A stretch of 64,000 nt of DNA from Euphorbia lathyris (taxonomy: Eukaryota > Streptophyta > Magnoliopsida > Malpighiales > Euphorbiaceae), in NCBI RefSeq assembly GCF_963576675.1, contig NC_088919.1:43546501-43610500 (forward strand). Direction: 5' to 3'. Position numbers and translations under genes: made by a program. Positions 24,915 through 35,146 of the stretch are shown here, piece after piece (position 1 is the stretch's first letter; each line of letters begins with the position of its first letter). The notes beneath the pieces were generated by a model. That model worked only from the letters and a program-made list of their open reading frames with translations, had not been told where the DNA came from and did no database searches.

Positions 24915-25209
24915 AGCATTGCAAGGTTAACTTGTAGGGTTCGTACTAGTGTGTGTATAACAGTCGAAATGGTTTCAGACATCGGCACTTCCAAACTGGT
25001 AAGTTAGCACAAACGATCGAGGTACTGCCGACGGCTCTGGTAAAAAAAAAGAAAAAGAAAAAAAGGGGTTTAGCTCCAGTCAAATCGTGTTTATGTTGTA
25101 AGAAATAAAGCGCAGACCACGAATCATGCATAAATCATACATCCATCTATAGGAGGCACAAGTAGATAGCTTTAGCATTCGCATCGCACGTGCATCATCA
25201 AAATTCATA
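24915..25209 (+). other. Untranslated stretch before the gag-like ORF
   Basis: Contains an A-rich run (25041-25061) and a GTAAGT donor-like site at about 24999, but no ORF. No matching acceptor could be assigned. Confidence 0.35.
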
Positions 25210-26019
25210 ATGCCTAAAAAGCTCCACTCACCGATCCTTTCTCTTTCCTTGTTAGAGACCCAACTCATGGCCCAGTCCAGCAATTCTAACCACAATCTTG
25301 AGAGCCGTGTGCAAAGGGCTTTAGCCAAATACATCTTTTCTGATGAGTTCAAACGTGCTCTTAATGATCCGGAGAATACTAAGCATGAGGGGGTTGAAAA
25401 TTCCCAAGAGATGATAGGAGATTTCAATCTCAGAGCAGAAATCGAGCGAGTTCTTCCCGAGATACTTGCTGCAGATGAATTCAAGATAGAGCTGAAAAGG
25501 TTGGTCAGGGAGGTCCTGAGTGAGTCACTGGTTGCGGAGATCCCGAAAGCTGCTGTGGAGAAACCTATGTTCCAGCTCGCGTCACAAGTTAATCCACAAA
25601 CATTCACTCCACCAAGGGTAGTCTCACACCATATTTCACGAACACAACAAGATCCACACCACCAAGGACATGAGATTACCAGGGTTGTTCGCCCTCCGTC
25701 GCCCACTCAGTATAGAAGGGAGGGAAGGGAATTCTCCACTTTCACTCAACCCTTGTTTGAAGTGTTGGAGGGTCTATGAATGCATGACTTACTTCACCCT
25801 CTACCAGTCACGGGAGGTCACACCACTGAATTAGTCAAACGCAGGGGCTACTGCCACTTCCACCAGAAATATGGTCACGAAACAAGCACTTGCATGAAGT
25901 TGAAGCATGAAATCCAAGATCTCATCGAAGCTGGGAAGATAAGTGATCCAGATCCTTCTCAGCGGATGAAGTCTTTGACTTGTTCCTTGAACGGTGAGGT
26001 CTATCATGGATCAGGATAA
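25210..26019 (+). pseudogene. Tat/Ogre-type gag remnant with zinc knuckle, one in-frame stop
   Basis: A 269-codon frame broken once by TGA at 25777-25779. The first part (189 codons; a second ATG at 25267 begins MAQSSN) is charged and helical with 'EFKIELKRLVREVL', then a Pro/Gln-rich linker. After the stop the same frame continues with 'LLHPLPV', a knuckle 'CHFHQKYGHETSTC' and 'KHEIQDLIEAGKI'. The knuckle spacing CX2HX4HX4C and the following 'LK.E.Q.LI.AG' block are characteristic of Tat-lineage gag C-termini. A normal Tat gag is longer and is fused to a protease; here the frame ends shortly after the knuckle and nothing enzymatic follows. The role would be RNA packaging in virus-like particles. 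Whether the TGA is bypassed or simply a lesion is unknown. Confidence 0.7.
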
Positions 26020-28320
26020 GCGAGAGAAGAAGTTCTCTAGATTGAGGACACTTAGGAAGCAGGTGAACTTGAAGCTTCCTGAAGTAGTATGAGAGAGAGG
26101 ATTGCACTTGTAGTCTTTATCCTTGTCTTTTATTTTATCTTCTATTCCACAAGATGTTATTAACCTCCTTTTGAATTCAATGAAATTTCGTTTCCGCAAA
26201 TTTATCCTAAACATACGTACTTACATTTGATATCTACTCAATTGAGATATTCCCGCTTCTATCATAGCACGGACGTAAGATCTAGAATATATTTATTGAT
26301 CAATACTTAACCACTGAAGAGAGAAAATTAAGAGAGTAAAAAAAAGAAAAAAAAAGCAAAATAAATCATGAGAAACGATTCCCTGACTCTACGATGATAA
26401 GTCGGGCGTAGACCCATCAAACGAAGGGTTCTCATCGGCTTTTGGCAGAAAGAAGATTGAGCGACAATCAACAAAGTCCAAAAGAGAGAAAAAGAAAAGA
26501 AAATATGGAGCAAGCAACAAGCCCTCAGAGCCATACTTACACTGAGGCACCGACAAAGATTTCTCCCCCCAAAGGGGGACACAAGTACAGGAGTGCGCCA
26601 TTTAGAACGAGGCGGGGGCAACTAACCTATCAGCGATAAAGTATTTTGTTCCAGGATCAACGAAAGGGTTTAGACCTATGATGACTCAAAGTTAAACAAA
26701 GGAAGAAGAAAAAAGAAAAAAAATGATGCTAAAAAGGCCCTGGGGCAAAGTCAAGTCAATCGGAAGTAAAAGAAAATAAATCAAAAGCTGACGTGATCAG
26801 CCAAAAGGCGTCAAGGTGGCAAAAGCGGTTGACATTACCCAGCAAATGTGTAATCAAATGTACGAGAAAAGCTCACTGTAACGAAGAAAGATCAAATGCG
26901 TAGTCAAGTGAAGCCGAAGGCGGCAACAAAGTTCAGAACTTTAATCAATCTCGAGGGAACCGAGGAATCCTTCTCATGAAAATAAAAAAAAAAAGAAAGA
27001 AAGAAAATCCCGATAGGTTGAAAATCCGCAAAGGACGGCCTATGCAACAATAAGGGACACCCCAATAAGTGAAAACCCCACGGGGCGCTTATTTGAAAAT
27101 TCCGGGGTAAAAGGAGAGAGTTAAAATAACTGAAGTGTGAAAACCCGAAAGGGCATACTTCGGTGACAGTGGTTAATAAACTGAGCAGTAATCAACTCAA
27201 TGTATGTTTGCCAAGTGCTTTACTTAAGCTAGACGGTTGCATTTGCCATAAAAACACCCGCATCAATAGGCACCCCATCTCAACTGAAATCACCCCAACA
27301 CCCATAAACCGATCCAAAATCTATAAAAAAGAAAAACTAAAAAAAAAAGACTATTCCTCTCTCTCATGCTCCATGAAGTCTGGTTCCTCTGCTCCTATGT
27401 GGTCCTCTCAAGGGTCAAACTTCGACCGAAGCGTCTCTCCTCCATAGCTACTCCCAACGGCAGTATCCCTAGTTTGGCGCACACGAAATCTCACCTCGAG
27501 TTGGCAGGGGCATACGCCCGCATCAACTTCTAACCTACACCAAGACGGTAACTTTAATCGGGGGCACGGCCCTACAATCAGATCAACATCCATCTCACTC
27601 CGGAAGCTTCTCCATTAACGAAGGCATCGGGCATGAACTCATCATCAAATGATTAGCATAGAAATGGCCCGTGAATATAAACCTCATGTGCTATCCGGTA
27701 TCATTCACAATCAAGAAAGAAAGAAAAAGAGAAGAAAAATTAAACAAAAAGGTTGGATTGAAAACCTCCAAAGAGGCGATCCAAGCAAAAGGAGAGATAG
27801 AGAAAATCAGTGAGATATAGAAAAGATGAATTGAAAACCCCTAGGGGCAGTTCATGCAAAAGGAGAGATAGAGAACATCGGAGAGATCCCGTTGAGTGGA
27901 AAACCCGAAAAGGGCAGCTCAGGCAAAAATTAAGGAAAAAATGAATACGTCAAACTCTGGTTAAAAGCGAGAGCCCCTTTGACACGAGCTCATCAAGACC
28001 AAATCCTTATCCTTACAACCCTTGGTTTCAAACTTAACCTCGCCCTCATCCTCGCACTCCTTGGGGACGGCCCGAAACATCATTTCTCGATCTGAAGCTA
28101 CAAAAATCCTCCAAGCCTAGGAAAAGGGAATCCATCCGAGCATTTCATCCACATGTACATAGTTCGCATACACACATGTCCATACATCCGCATAAAGCAA
28201 AACACATAAGCCACACTTATGCACATTCAAACACACGCACAGTCACCTACACACACACATAGGTGTTTACATGCATCCATAGACTAGGCTACATTCATCC
28301 ATCTATATGCATCACTACAC
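26020..28320 (+). other. Long 3' untranslated region of the Ogre/Tat-like element
   Basis: No coding capacity. A-rich spacers of 'aagaaaaagaaaa' type separate short hairpin-forming blocks of the form GAAAACCC then GGGC, seen near 27014, 27069, 27137, 27760, 27830 and 27901. From about 28150 the sequence is CA-rich ('cacacacata'). Chance frames of 60-97 codons on both strands have no domain. Confidence 0.5.
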
Positions 28321-28329
28321 ACCTGCGGT

Positions 28330-28915
28330 CGATTTAGAGACCAGGGTTGCTTTTGAGCCATTTTGACTCACGGTCGCAGACCGGAGTTGCTTTTGAGCCA
28401 TTTTGACTCACGGTCGCAGACCGGAGTTGCTTTTGAGCCACCTGACTCGCGGTCGCAGATCGGAGTTGCTTTTGAGCCATCTGACTCGCGGTCGCAGACC
28501 GGAGTTGCTTTTGAGCCATCTGACTCACGGTCGCAGACCGGAGTTGCTTTTGAGCCATCTGACTCATGGTCGCAGACCGGAGTTGCTTTTGAGCCATTTG
28601 ACTCACGGTCGCAGACCGGAATTGCTTTTGAGCCATCTGACTCACGGTCGCAGACCGGAGTTGCTTTTGAGCCATTTGACTCACGGTCGCAGACCGGAGT
28701 TGCTTTTGAGCCATCTGACTCACGGTCGCAGACCGGAGTTGCTTTTGAGCCATCTGACTCACGGTCGCAGACCGGAGTTGCTTTTGAGCCATCTGACTCA
28801 CGGTCGCAGACCGGAGTTGCTTTTGAGCCATCTGACTCACGGTCGCAGATTGGAGTTGCTTTTGAGCCATCTGACTCATGGTCGCAGACCGGAGTTGCTT
28901 TTGAGCCATATTTAC
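28330..28915 (+). repeat. 39-bp tandem array, subfamily A (about 15 copies)
   Basis: The unit runs from CTGACTCACGGTCGCAGACC to the conserved end TTGCTTTTGAGCCAT, with only scattered substitutions between copies. The first two copies are 40 bp. As 39 is a multiple of three, all frames stay open on both strands and give repetitive 174-207-codon frames that are artefacts. Confidence 0.95.
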
Positions 28916-29445
28916 CTACGATCGTAGAATAGGGTAGCTGTTTAGCCATTATCCCCGCAGTCGTAAACCAGGGTAGCTGTTTAGCCATCATCCCCGCAAT
29001 CTTAAAATGGGGTAGCTATTTAGCCATTATCCCCGCGATCTTGAAATAGGGTAGCTGTTTAGCCATTATCCCCGCGATCTTGAAATAGGGTAGTTGTTTA
29101 GCCATTATCCCCGCAATCTTGAAATAGTGTAGCTGTTTAGCCATTATCCCCGCAATCTTGAAATGGGCTAGCTGTTTAGCCATTATCCCCGCAGTCGTAA
29201 ATCAGGGTAGCTGTTTAGCCAGCATCCCCGCAGTCGTAAACCAGGGTAGCTGTTTAGCCATCATCCCCGCAATCTTAAAATGGGGTAGCTATTTAGCCAT
29301 TATCCCCGCAGTCGTAAATCAGGGTAGCTATTTAGCCATTATCCCCGCAATCTTGAAATAGGGTAGCTGTTTAGCCATTATCCCCGCGGTCATAAACTAG
29401 GGTACCTATTTAGCCATTATCCCCACGGTCGTGAACTAGGGTGCA
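28916..29445 (+). repeat. 39-bp tandem array, subfamily B (about 13 copies)
   Basis: The unit contains GGGTAGCTGTTTAGCCATTA and TCCCCGCAATCTTGAAATA or the variant GCAGTCGTAAACCA. The 39-bp period is the same as subfamily A. The parts GTCG-AACC-GGGTAGCT-TTTAGCCAT align with GTCG-GACC-GGAGTTGC-TTTGAGCCAT of A, so the arrays share an ancestor. It is adjacent to A without a gap. Confidence 0.92.
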
Positions 29446-29611
29446 GCCCGAAGCAGAGTCTGATGCAGTCAGAGAGCAACGCCGGAGCGCGCAGCGCAAA
29501 GGTCAGGTATGTTTCCTCCTACTCGTTAGGTGTCTTTTACTTTTATATGTTTTACATTGCATGTGTTACGTTAGCAAAAACGTTTTCGAACCACACACAT
29601 CACTGTCAAAA

Positions 29612-29629
29612 TAGAAAAGTAGGGGCAAC
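29612..29629 (+). other. Polypurine tract of the Ogre/Tat-like element
   Basis: AGAAAAGTAGGGGCAAC directly precedes the 3' LTR start TGTAGACACC. Purine-rich content and exact position support plus-strand priming here. Confidence 0.75.
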
Positions 29630-32581
29630 TGTAGACACCGAGTCGGAGGACCTGTGACGAAAACCTGAAACAAGACGGTCGAAGCGATTGATTTCGGGTG
29701 TCCGCTTGACGGCACGGCGCGGGCACACAACGGCATCCCGCACGCGGACGACGATGGTCGAACGCCCGCTTGACGGCTCGAGACGTGCGCGCGGTGTCCG
29801 TCAGACGCACCGCGAGTGGCACGCTCTCGACGCCCGAGCAATGCCTGGGACCGCTGGCGGTGCGCGCCCTCGTGGGCCGTTGAGCACACGTGCCTGGCAG
29901 CGCGAGACGCGCGTTCGGCGGCCCCGACGTGCGAGCGTCTAGCTGCGCAGAACGCGCGCTCGGCGGCCACGGAGTGGACGCATCCGACGGCGCGGGGCAC
30001 ACCCCGAGGGTCGCCGGGCGGGCACCCAACCACGTCGGGCGAACGCCCAAGGCGTCGGGCGGACGCCCGACGAGGGTTGGGCGCTCGCCCAACGAAAGTT
30101 GGGCGGCCGCCCAACAAGGTTGAGCGGTAGCCCAACACTAGGTTGGGCGACGCCCAATTTTTTTTGGGCGTCGCCCATTGTTCCGGGATCCGTTTCCTTA
30201 TATAAGGGCACGGATCCCAAGGTGAAAAGGGGCTTTTTTTTGGGGGGGAAAAACTTTCTCACTCTAAACATTTTTAGAGAGAGAGAGTGGATTTTTTTGA
30301 GAAAAATATTTTTTTTTCTCAAAAATTCCAAATTTCCTAAGTTTAATTTTTACTAAATTTTTATTAAAATCGGGAGCTCGCGGTTCGTGGAATCAATCGG
30401 CTTCGACTGTCATATACCGAATCAAAGGTATTATCCGAGGACTAGACTCTTTATTTTATTTAATTTATTTCTCTCCTTCTATTTATTTTTTTATGCTATA
30501 GTTTTTATTCCTTTAGTCATTTATTTATTTTGTCACGTTTTATTTAGTTAGCGTATTTATTTAATTTTCGTTTCGTGTTAAATAAAATTCGGTTTTGTTT
30601 TAAAATAAAAACCTCGTTTTGGATATCCCAATACGAACCGTGATCCGATAAAAAGGTAGTTCGGGTATCGAAAATGTTGTAATTATAAGTTTTTTTTATT
30701 TAAAAGAGGTTTCCAAATAACGTTTTAAAATAAAAACATCGTTTTAGGAACTTCCGTTTTCGACTATGATCCATCTTTGGTAGTTCGGAAGTCCAAAACG
30801 ATTGAATTAGATTTAATTTAATGCTTTTGAACAAATCTGGAAAATGTTGGAATGCTGCTGTAATTTGCCAATTCTGTCTCTAAAGGCTGTTTACCGACGG
30901 ATTTTCCGTCGGTAAATCTGCCAAAATGTAAAAAATGCCATTTCGGTCCCCTTTTCTTAACTTTTAGACTTTTAATCCTTAGTGTATATATATATATATA
31001 TATATATATAATTATGTAATATATGATTTTCAAATTGTTTTAGAATTTTAACATATATAATTATTTTAGAAGAGTGGTGTTCCATTTTATTTTTTATAAA
31101 TGTATGTATTATTTTCCCTTTTTTTATCATTATTTATTTAAGTCACATTAAAATCTATTTTAAATGTTATTTACTTGGTATTTTGTGAGACAATTAGTAG
31201 ATATTAGGGAATAAACATATAGTCTTTTTGACATTAAGATTATATTAGTTATGTATATATATATATAGTTTTGGAGTATATTTGGGTTATGTTAATTATT
31301 GACAAATAGAGTTATTTTGAGTGATAAATGCTATTTTCTTATTTATGAATTTCATCTACTATTTTCATATATTTAAAGTATAAATATATTATTTTCATTA
31401 CTCTTTCTTATATATGTATTGGATAGTATACTTTCTTTTACTCTTATTTTATGTCTTTTGGGCTAAAATGTGTAAATATATATCTATATTATTTTCTTTA
31501 TCTCTTTTGGCCATTTATGAGTCCATGTTTCAAATGGGCTTCACTTGGAAAAATTAATTTTCGGGCCTAAATGTGTTTATTGATGTAATTATAATAGTTA
31601 GAGAGTCCATTAAATAAGTGGGGAAAATAAGTCACAAAAAGAGAGTTTTCAATTAAATTATTTAAGCTAATGAGCTTTCTTAGATCTCTAATGTAGATAA
31701 ATAGAGTCATTTTGGTTGATATTTCAAATCGTCTTCAAAACACCACGTTTTAAAACCATAGTCCGTTCCAACGACGGATTAAGCGAACATTGTAATCAAA
31801 ATCGTTTTTTTTGTTAATAATGGAGATTTTGAATCGCTTTCTTAATGAATTTGTACAAAATAAAATCGACTTGTATGTTTAACCACGTTTTCTTATTAAA
31901 AGGCTTTTACTTTAACGTTTTCAATTACTCGAGTCGTTCCAACGGCGATTCGAGTAAGCTTCATCAAACGGGGTTTTAAAACGCACCTAAATCGTTCCAA
32001 CGGCGATTAAAGTGCGAACCATGTAATAAACATCGTTTTGGAGAAATAAGTTAATGTAGAATAGACACACAATATAACATTTAAATACGGTTGTAAATAA
32101 ATCACTTCTTTCTTCCCCCTCTCTGTGTATGTATAAACATAAATGGGTGATTCTTTACTGATGTGGCTTTTCAATATCATATGCTCAAAATGGTTTCCAA
32201 AAAGAGAAAGAAAAGGGTTTCAAATGAATTTTAAACTTAAAGAAGTATACGATTAGTCTGTTATCGCCTAACATGCTGAGTAGGAGGCCGGTGGTTCATA
32301 ACCGGGCGATGTCGGGGTGCCTAGTAGCCTTTCTCCGGAAAGGAGCTAGCCTTCTCGGCTCGTACCTAAGTTTCCCGAACCCACACCGGTCTCCCGCAAG
32401 GGATCGGTGTTCATTTTCCCATTCGTGGGTGGCGACTCTTCCATATCTCCGAGCTCCGGTCCTACCGAGCAGCTTGATTCCACGATTGGTTGCTTTCGAC
32501 GCCAATCACCGCTTACGTCTCCATGAGGTTGTCCACCCCCCGGTCCGCCCGGGAGATTAGGCCGCGGCACCTCGTCTAACA
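29630..32581 (+). repeat. 3' LTR of the Ogre/Tat-like element
   Basis: 2,952 bp, starting TGTAGACACC and ending CTAACA, followed by TSD CCAAG. It repeats the 5' LTR features: palindrome array (30006-30176), TATA box (30199-30206), perfect hairpin (30890-30916) and three related hairpins (31757-32014). By eye, the central 2 kb differs from the 5' LTR by about 8-10 substitutions, while the GC-rich first 380 bp and last 330 bp differ by about a dozen each. Confidence 0.93.
30199..30206 (+). promoter_or_regulatory. TATA box of the 3' LTR
   Basis: TATATAAG at the same LTR position as in the 5' LTR. In this copy it could drive read-out antisense to the copia RT and gag. Confidence 0.65.
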
Positions 32582-32586
32582 CCAAG

Positions 32587-32832
32587 ATAGACACAGAATG
32601 CACCTGTGGATCGTCTGTCATCGGGACACCCACCCCAGTCACTATCCGAATAACAATGGACATAGTCAATTGGTTTAGTGGACATGGTAATGCCAAAGGC
32701 TAGAGTGCCTTGAAGATATCGAAGCATCCGTTTTACACTTTTCCAATGCTCATCTGTGGGACAGTGAAGAAACTGACATAATTTGTTTACTGCAAACGCA
32801 ATGTCAGGTGAATAGATATTGAAGAGCACCAA
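32587..32832 (-). pseudogene. Copia RT/RNase H junction, proximal half
   Basis: Encodes 'SPDIAFAVNKLCQFLHCPTD', 'HWKSVKRMLRYLQGT' and 'CYSDSDWGGCPDDRRSTGAF', the connection and first RNase H catalytic block of copia. The real frame ends at the insertion site; the residues read beyond, down to 32557, come from the inserted LTR. It is separated from the main RT frame by a small deletion near 32806 that changes frame. The distal half is at 14596-15066. Confidence 0.88.
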
Positions 32833-35146
32833 CTACACTTCTGTATTCATCATCCGAAGGAAGACTCATGCCAAGGCTCTTTGACAAAGACGGTGTGGTG
32901 GCCATGGGTGTTGTTATTGGTTTTGAATCAACCATCTTGACACGCTCAAGTATATCCACTGCGTACTTAGCTTGACGCAGGTGTATGCCACTATTGGAGT
33001 ACTGAATTTCAATTCCTAAGAAGTATTCGACTCTCCCCAAGTTACGAATAGGAAATTCCTTTTCAATAGCTGCAATGGTGTGCACAATGTGATCAGGGAC
33101 ATTCCCGGTGATAAGTATGTCATCCACATAGCATAAAATGTATGTGTGATGAGTGCCTTTGTTGTGAACGAAGAGAGAATTGTCGGCAAGGGACATTTGA
33201 AAGCCAAGGGAGAGAAGGAATGTCTTCAGTCGAGTGAACCATTCACGCGGTGCTTGCTTTAACCCGTATAAGCTTTTACGCAGAAGACACACGTGATCAG
33301 GTTTGTCAGGATCCTGAAACCCTTGAGGTTGCTCCATGTAGATAGTTTCAGATAGGTTTCCATGAAGGAAAGCATTTGAGACATCGAGCTGATTGACAAA
33401 CCATCCATTTGCTGCTGCAAGGGCAAAGATTATGCGAATTGTAGTTGCTTTCACCACTGGACTAAACGTCTCCTTGTAGTCAATCCCAGATTTTTGTGTG
33501 AAGCCACGCGCCACTAGGCGTGCTTTGTAGTGATCAACTGAACCATCCGTTTTCTTTTTGTTACGAAAGAGCCACCGTAATGTTATGATATGACTTCCTG
33601 ACGGTCGTGGGACCAATGTCCATGTACCATTTGTGAGGAGCGCCTGAATTTCATCAGACATCGCCGCTCGCCATTCACTTAGTTTATGTGCTTTGCTGAA
33701 GCAGGTTGGATCAACCGTTCCATCGGGATGCTCCGCATACAACGCCGTAAACTTCCATCGAGAGTGCATAGTGGAATGACGAAGTGCCATCACATGTTTA
33801 CGTCGAATTAGAGGAGCAACATTCCGCGGTGCATTTGCGCAAAACCGAAAGATTGATGAATTGGATGTTGTCGTATTTGTTTGCATTGTCGGCACCATAG
33901 ATGTAGTGGCTACGGAGCTTCCCGAATGCATACGCGGGACTGCGGAAGACACAGCCGACGCCACAGGCGTTAGCAGCGCATCACTTGGTGCGATACCATC
34001 TGCCATGGCCGACGCATTTGTGAAATCAGACTCCGATTGCGCAGCAAAAATCGCCGTGACAGCAGGAGTTGTAAGGGGCAATGGCGACGCAGGATCTGCA
34101 ACTGGCGTTGTAGGAGACTGTGCAGGTTGCTGCTGATTGCACACCGCAATGGCCAAATCTGATACCGTGATGTCTGAGATGCTGTTGTTAATGACCGCAA
34201 TGGGTGAGGAAATACCAGAGACATTTTCTGGGGCTGATGCAGGCGATGCGTGTCCAGTATTCGGTGAGGAAGTGGACGGTGTTTTCGGAGCCGATTCACC
34301 AGATAACAGTGTCGGTTCAGATGATTCAGAAGTAGGAGTTTGATTAGTGAAGATCAGAGAATTACCTGGATAAGGTCCGAGAATAGACGAAGGTTCAGTC
34401 GATGGTGCTTCCGACCCGGCGCTAGCGGAGATGGGCGACGGCGCAGTTTGCATAGCCGGAAAAATATCCTCATGGTAACGCACAAACCTACAGACGTAGA
34501 TACATGCAGTTGAGAAATCCAGACACAAATCTCCCGAATGATTAGGAGATGGACCCAAGTAAATGCATAATTTTGAGCGAAAATCAAACTTGTGCTTGTT
34601 GTAAGGACGAAGTAACGGAAAGATTCCACTACCAAAAACATGTAGCGATGAATAAACCGGATTTCTTTTGTGAAATACACGAAACGGAGATTTATTTTTT
34701 AGGGTTTTGGTAGGAAGATTGTTGATTAACCTCATGCTATGAGTCATGGCATAATTCCAAAATTTGAGAGGTAAAGAAGCATTTGCTAACAAAGTTAGAC
34801 ACGTATCGACTACATGCCTAATCTTTCTTTCAGCTATACCATTTTGAGCATGAGTATGTGGACACGCAATTTTGTGCAAAATTCCATGAGATTGTAGAAA
34901 CAGTTGAAGTTTTTGAAATTCACCTCTAAGATCGGAGTAGAAATTTTTAACATGTGCATTATATTGATTTTTGATCATTGCTAGAAAATTGTGAAAGACA
35001 GAAGCTACTTCACTTTTATTTTTTAAACAGAACAACCAACTGAAGCGAGTAAATTCATCAACAATAATAAAAAAAATAACGATGTCCATTAAATGATAGA
35101 ATCGGGGCAGGGCCCCAAACATCAAGATGCAAACTTTCAAAAACAA
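32804..35146 (-). pseudogene. Copia integrase (C-terminal part) and reverse transcriptase
   Basis: 780 codons in one frame. It opens in the integrase core with 'IVDEFTRFSWLF', then the second catalytic Asp in 'FYSDLRGEF', 'HTHAQNGIAERK' with the catalytic Glu, and the C-terminal 'PFRVFHKRNP' region. A long Ser/Thr/Pro/Ala-rich linker follows. RT begins near residue 500 with 'TLVPRPSGSHIITLRWLF', 'ARLVARGFTQ', 'NQLDVSNAFLHG' and the active site 'YVDDIL' near residue 674. Only the first 30 or so residues are out of frame with the upstream ORF: the shift lies in a run of eight A at 35069-35076 (T on the coding strand). The frame ends at 32804 by a second shift. Function would be cDNA synthesis and integration; both are broken here. 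Confidence 0.93.

Larger units (their letters stand above)
15067..32581 (+). mobile_element. Giant Ogre/Tat-like non-autonomous LTR retrotransposon
   Basis: 17,515 bp with LTRs of 2,986 and 2,952 bp, both starting TGTAGACACCGAGTCGG, and TSD CCAAG at 15062-15066 and 32582-32586. The PBS TGGCGACTCTGCTGGGGA two bases after the 5' LTR is the tRNA-Arg-type site typical of Ogre and other Tat-lineage Ty3/gypsy elements, and the very large LTRs fit too. The 11.6-kb interior has no protease, RT, RNase H or integrase: only a broken gag-like ORF at 25210-26019. The rest is leader, repeat field and 39-bp tandem repeats. It therefore matches the TR-GAG/LARD type of non-autonomous element, mobilised by a relative. 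It inserted into the RNase H of the copia element in opposite orientation. Confidence 0.92.

Noticed and set aside
24990..25009. Splice donor GTAAGT upstream of the gag relic as evidence of an Ogre-type intron
   Set aside because: A single donor without a convincing acceptor; the known Ogre intron is elsewhere (between protease and RT).
28334..28991. Long repetitive frames on both strands (174-207 codons)
   Set aside because: They are translations of the 39-bp tandem array; a period divisible by three keeps every frame open. No start context or domain.
28330..29445. CRISPR-like array
   Set aside because: Repeats are directly contiguous with no unique spacers, and the genome is a plant.
33861..34343. 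Plus-strand frames of 91 and 68 codons
   Set aside because: Antisense shadows of the low-complexity linker in the copia polyprotein.
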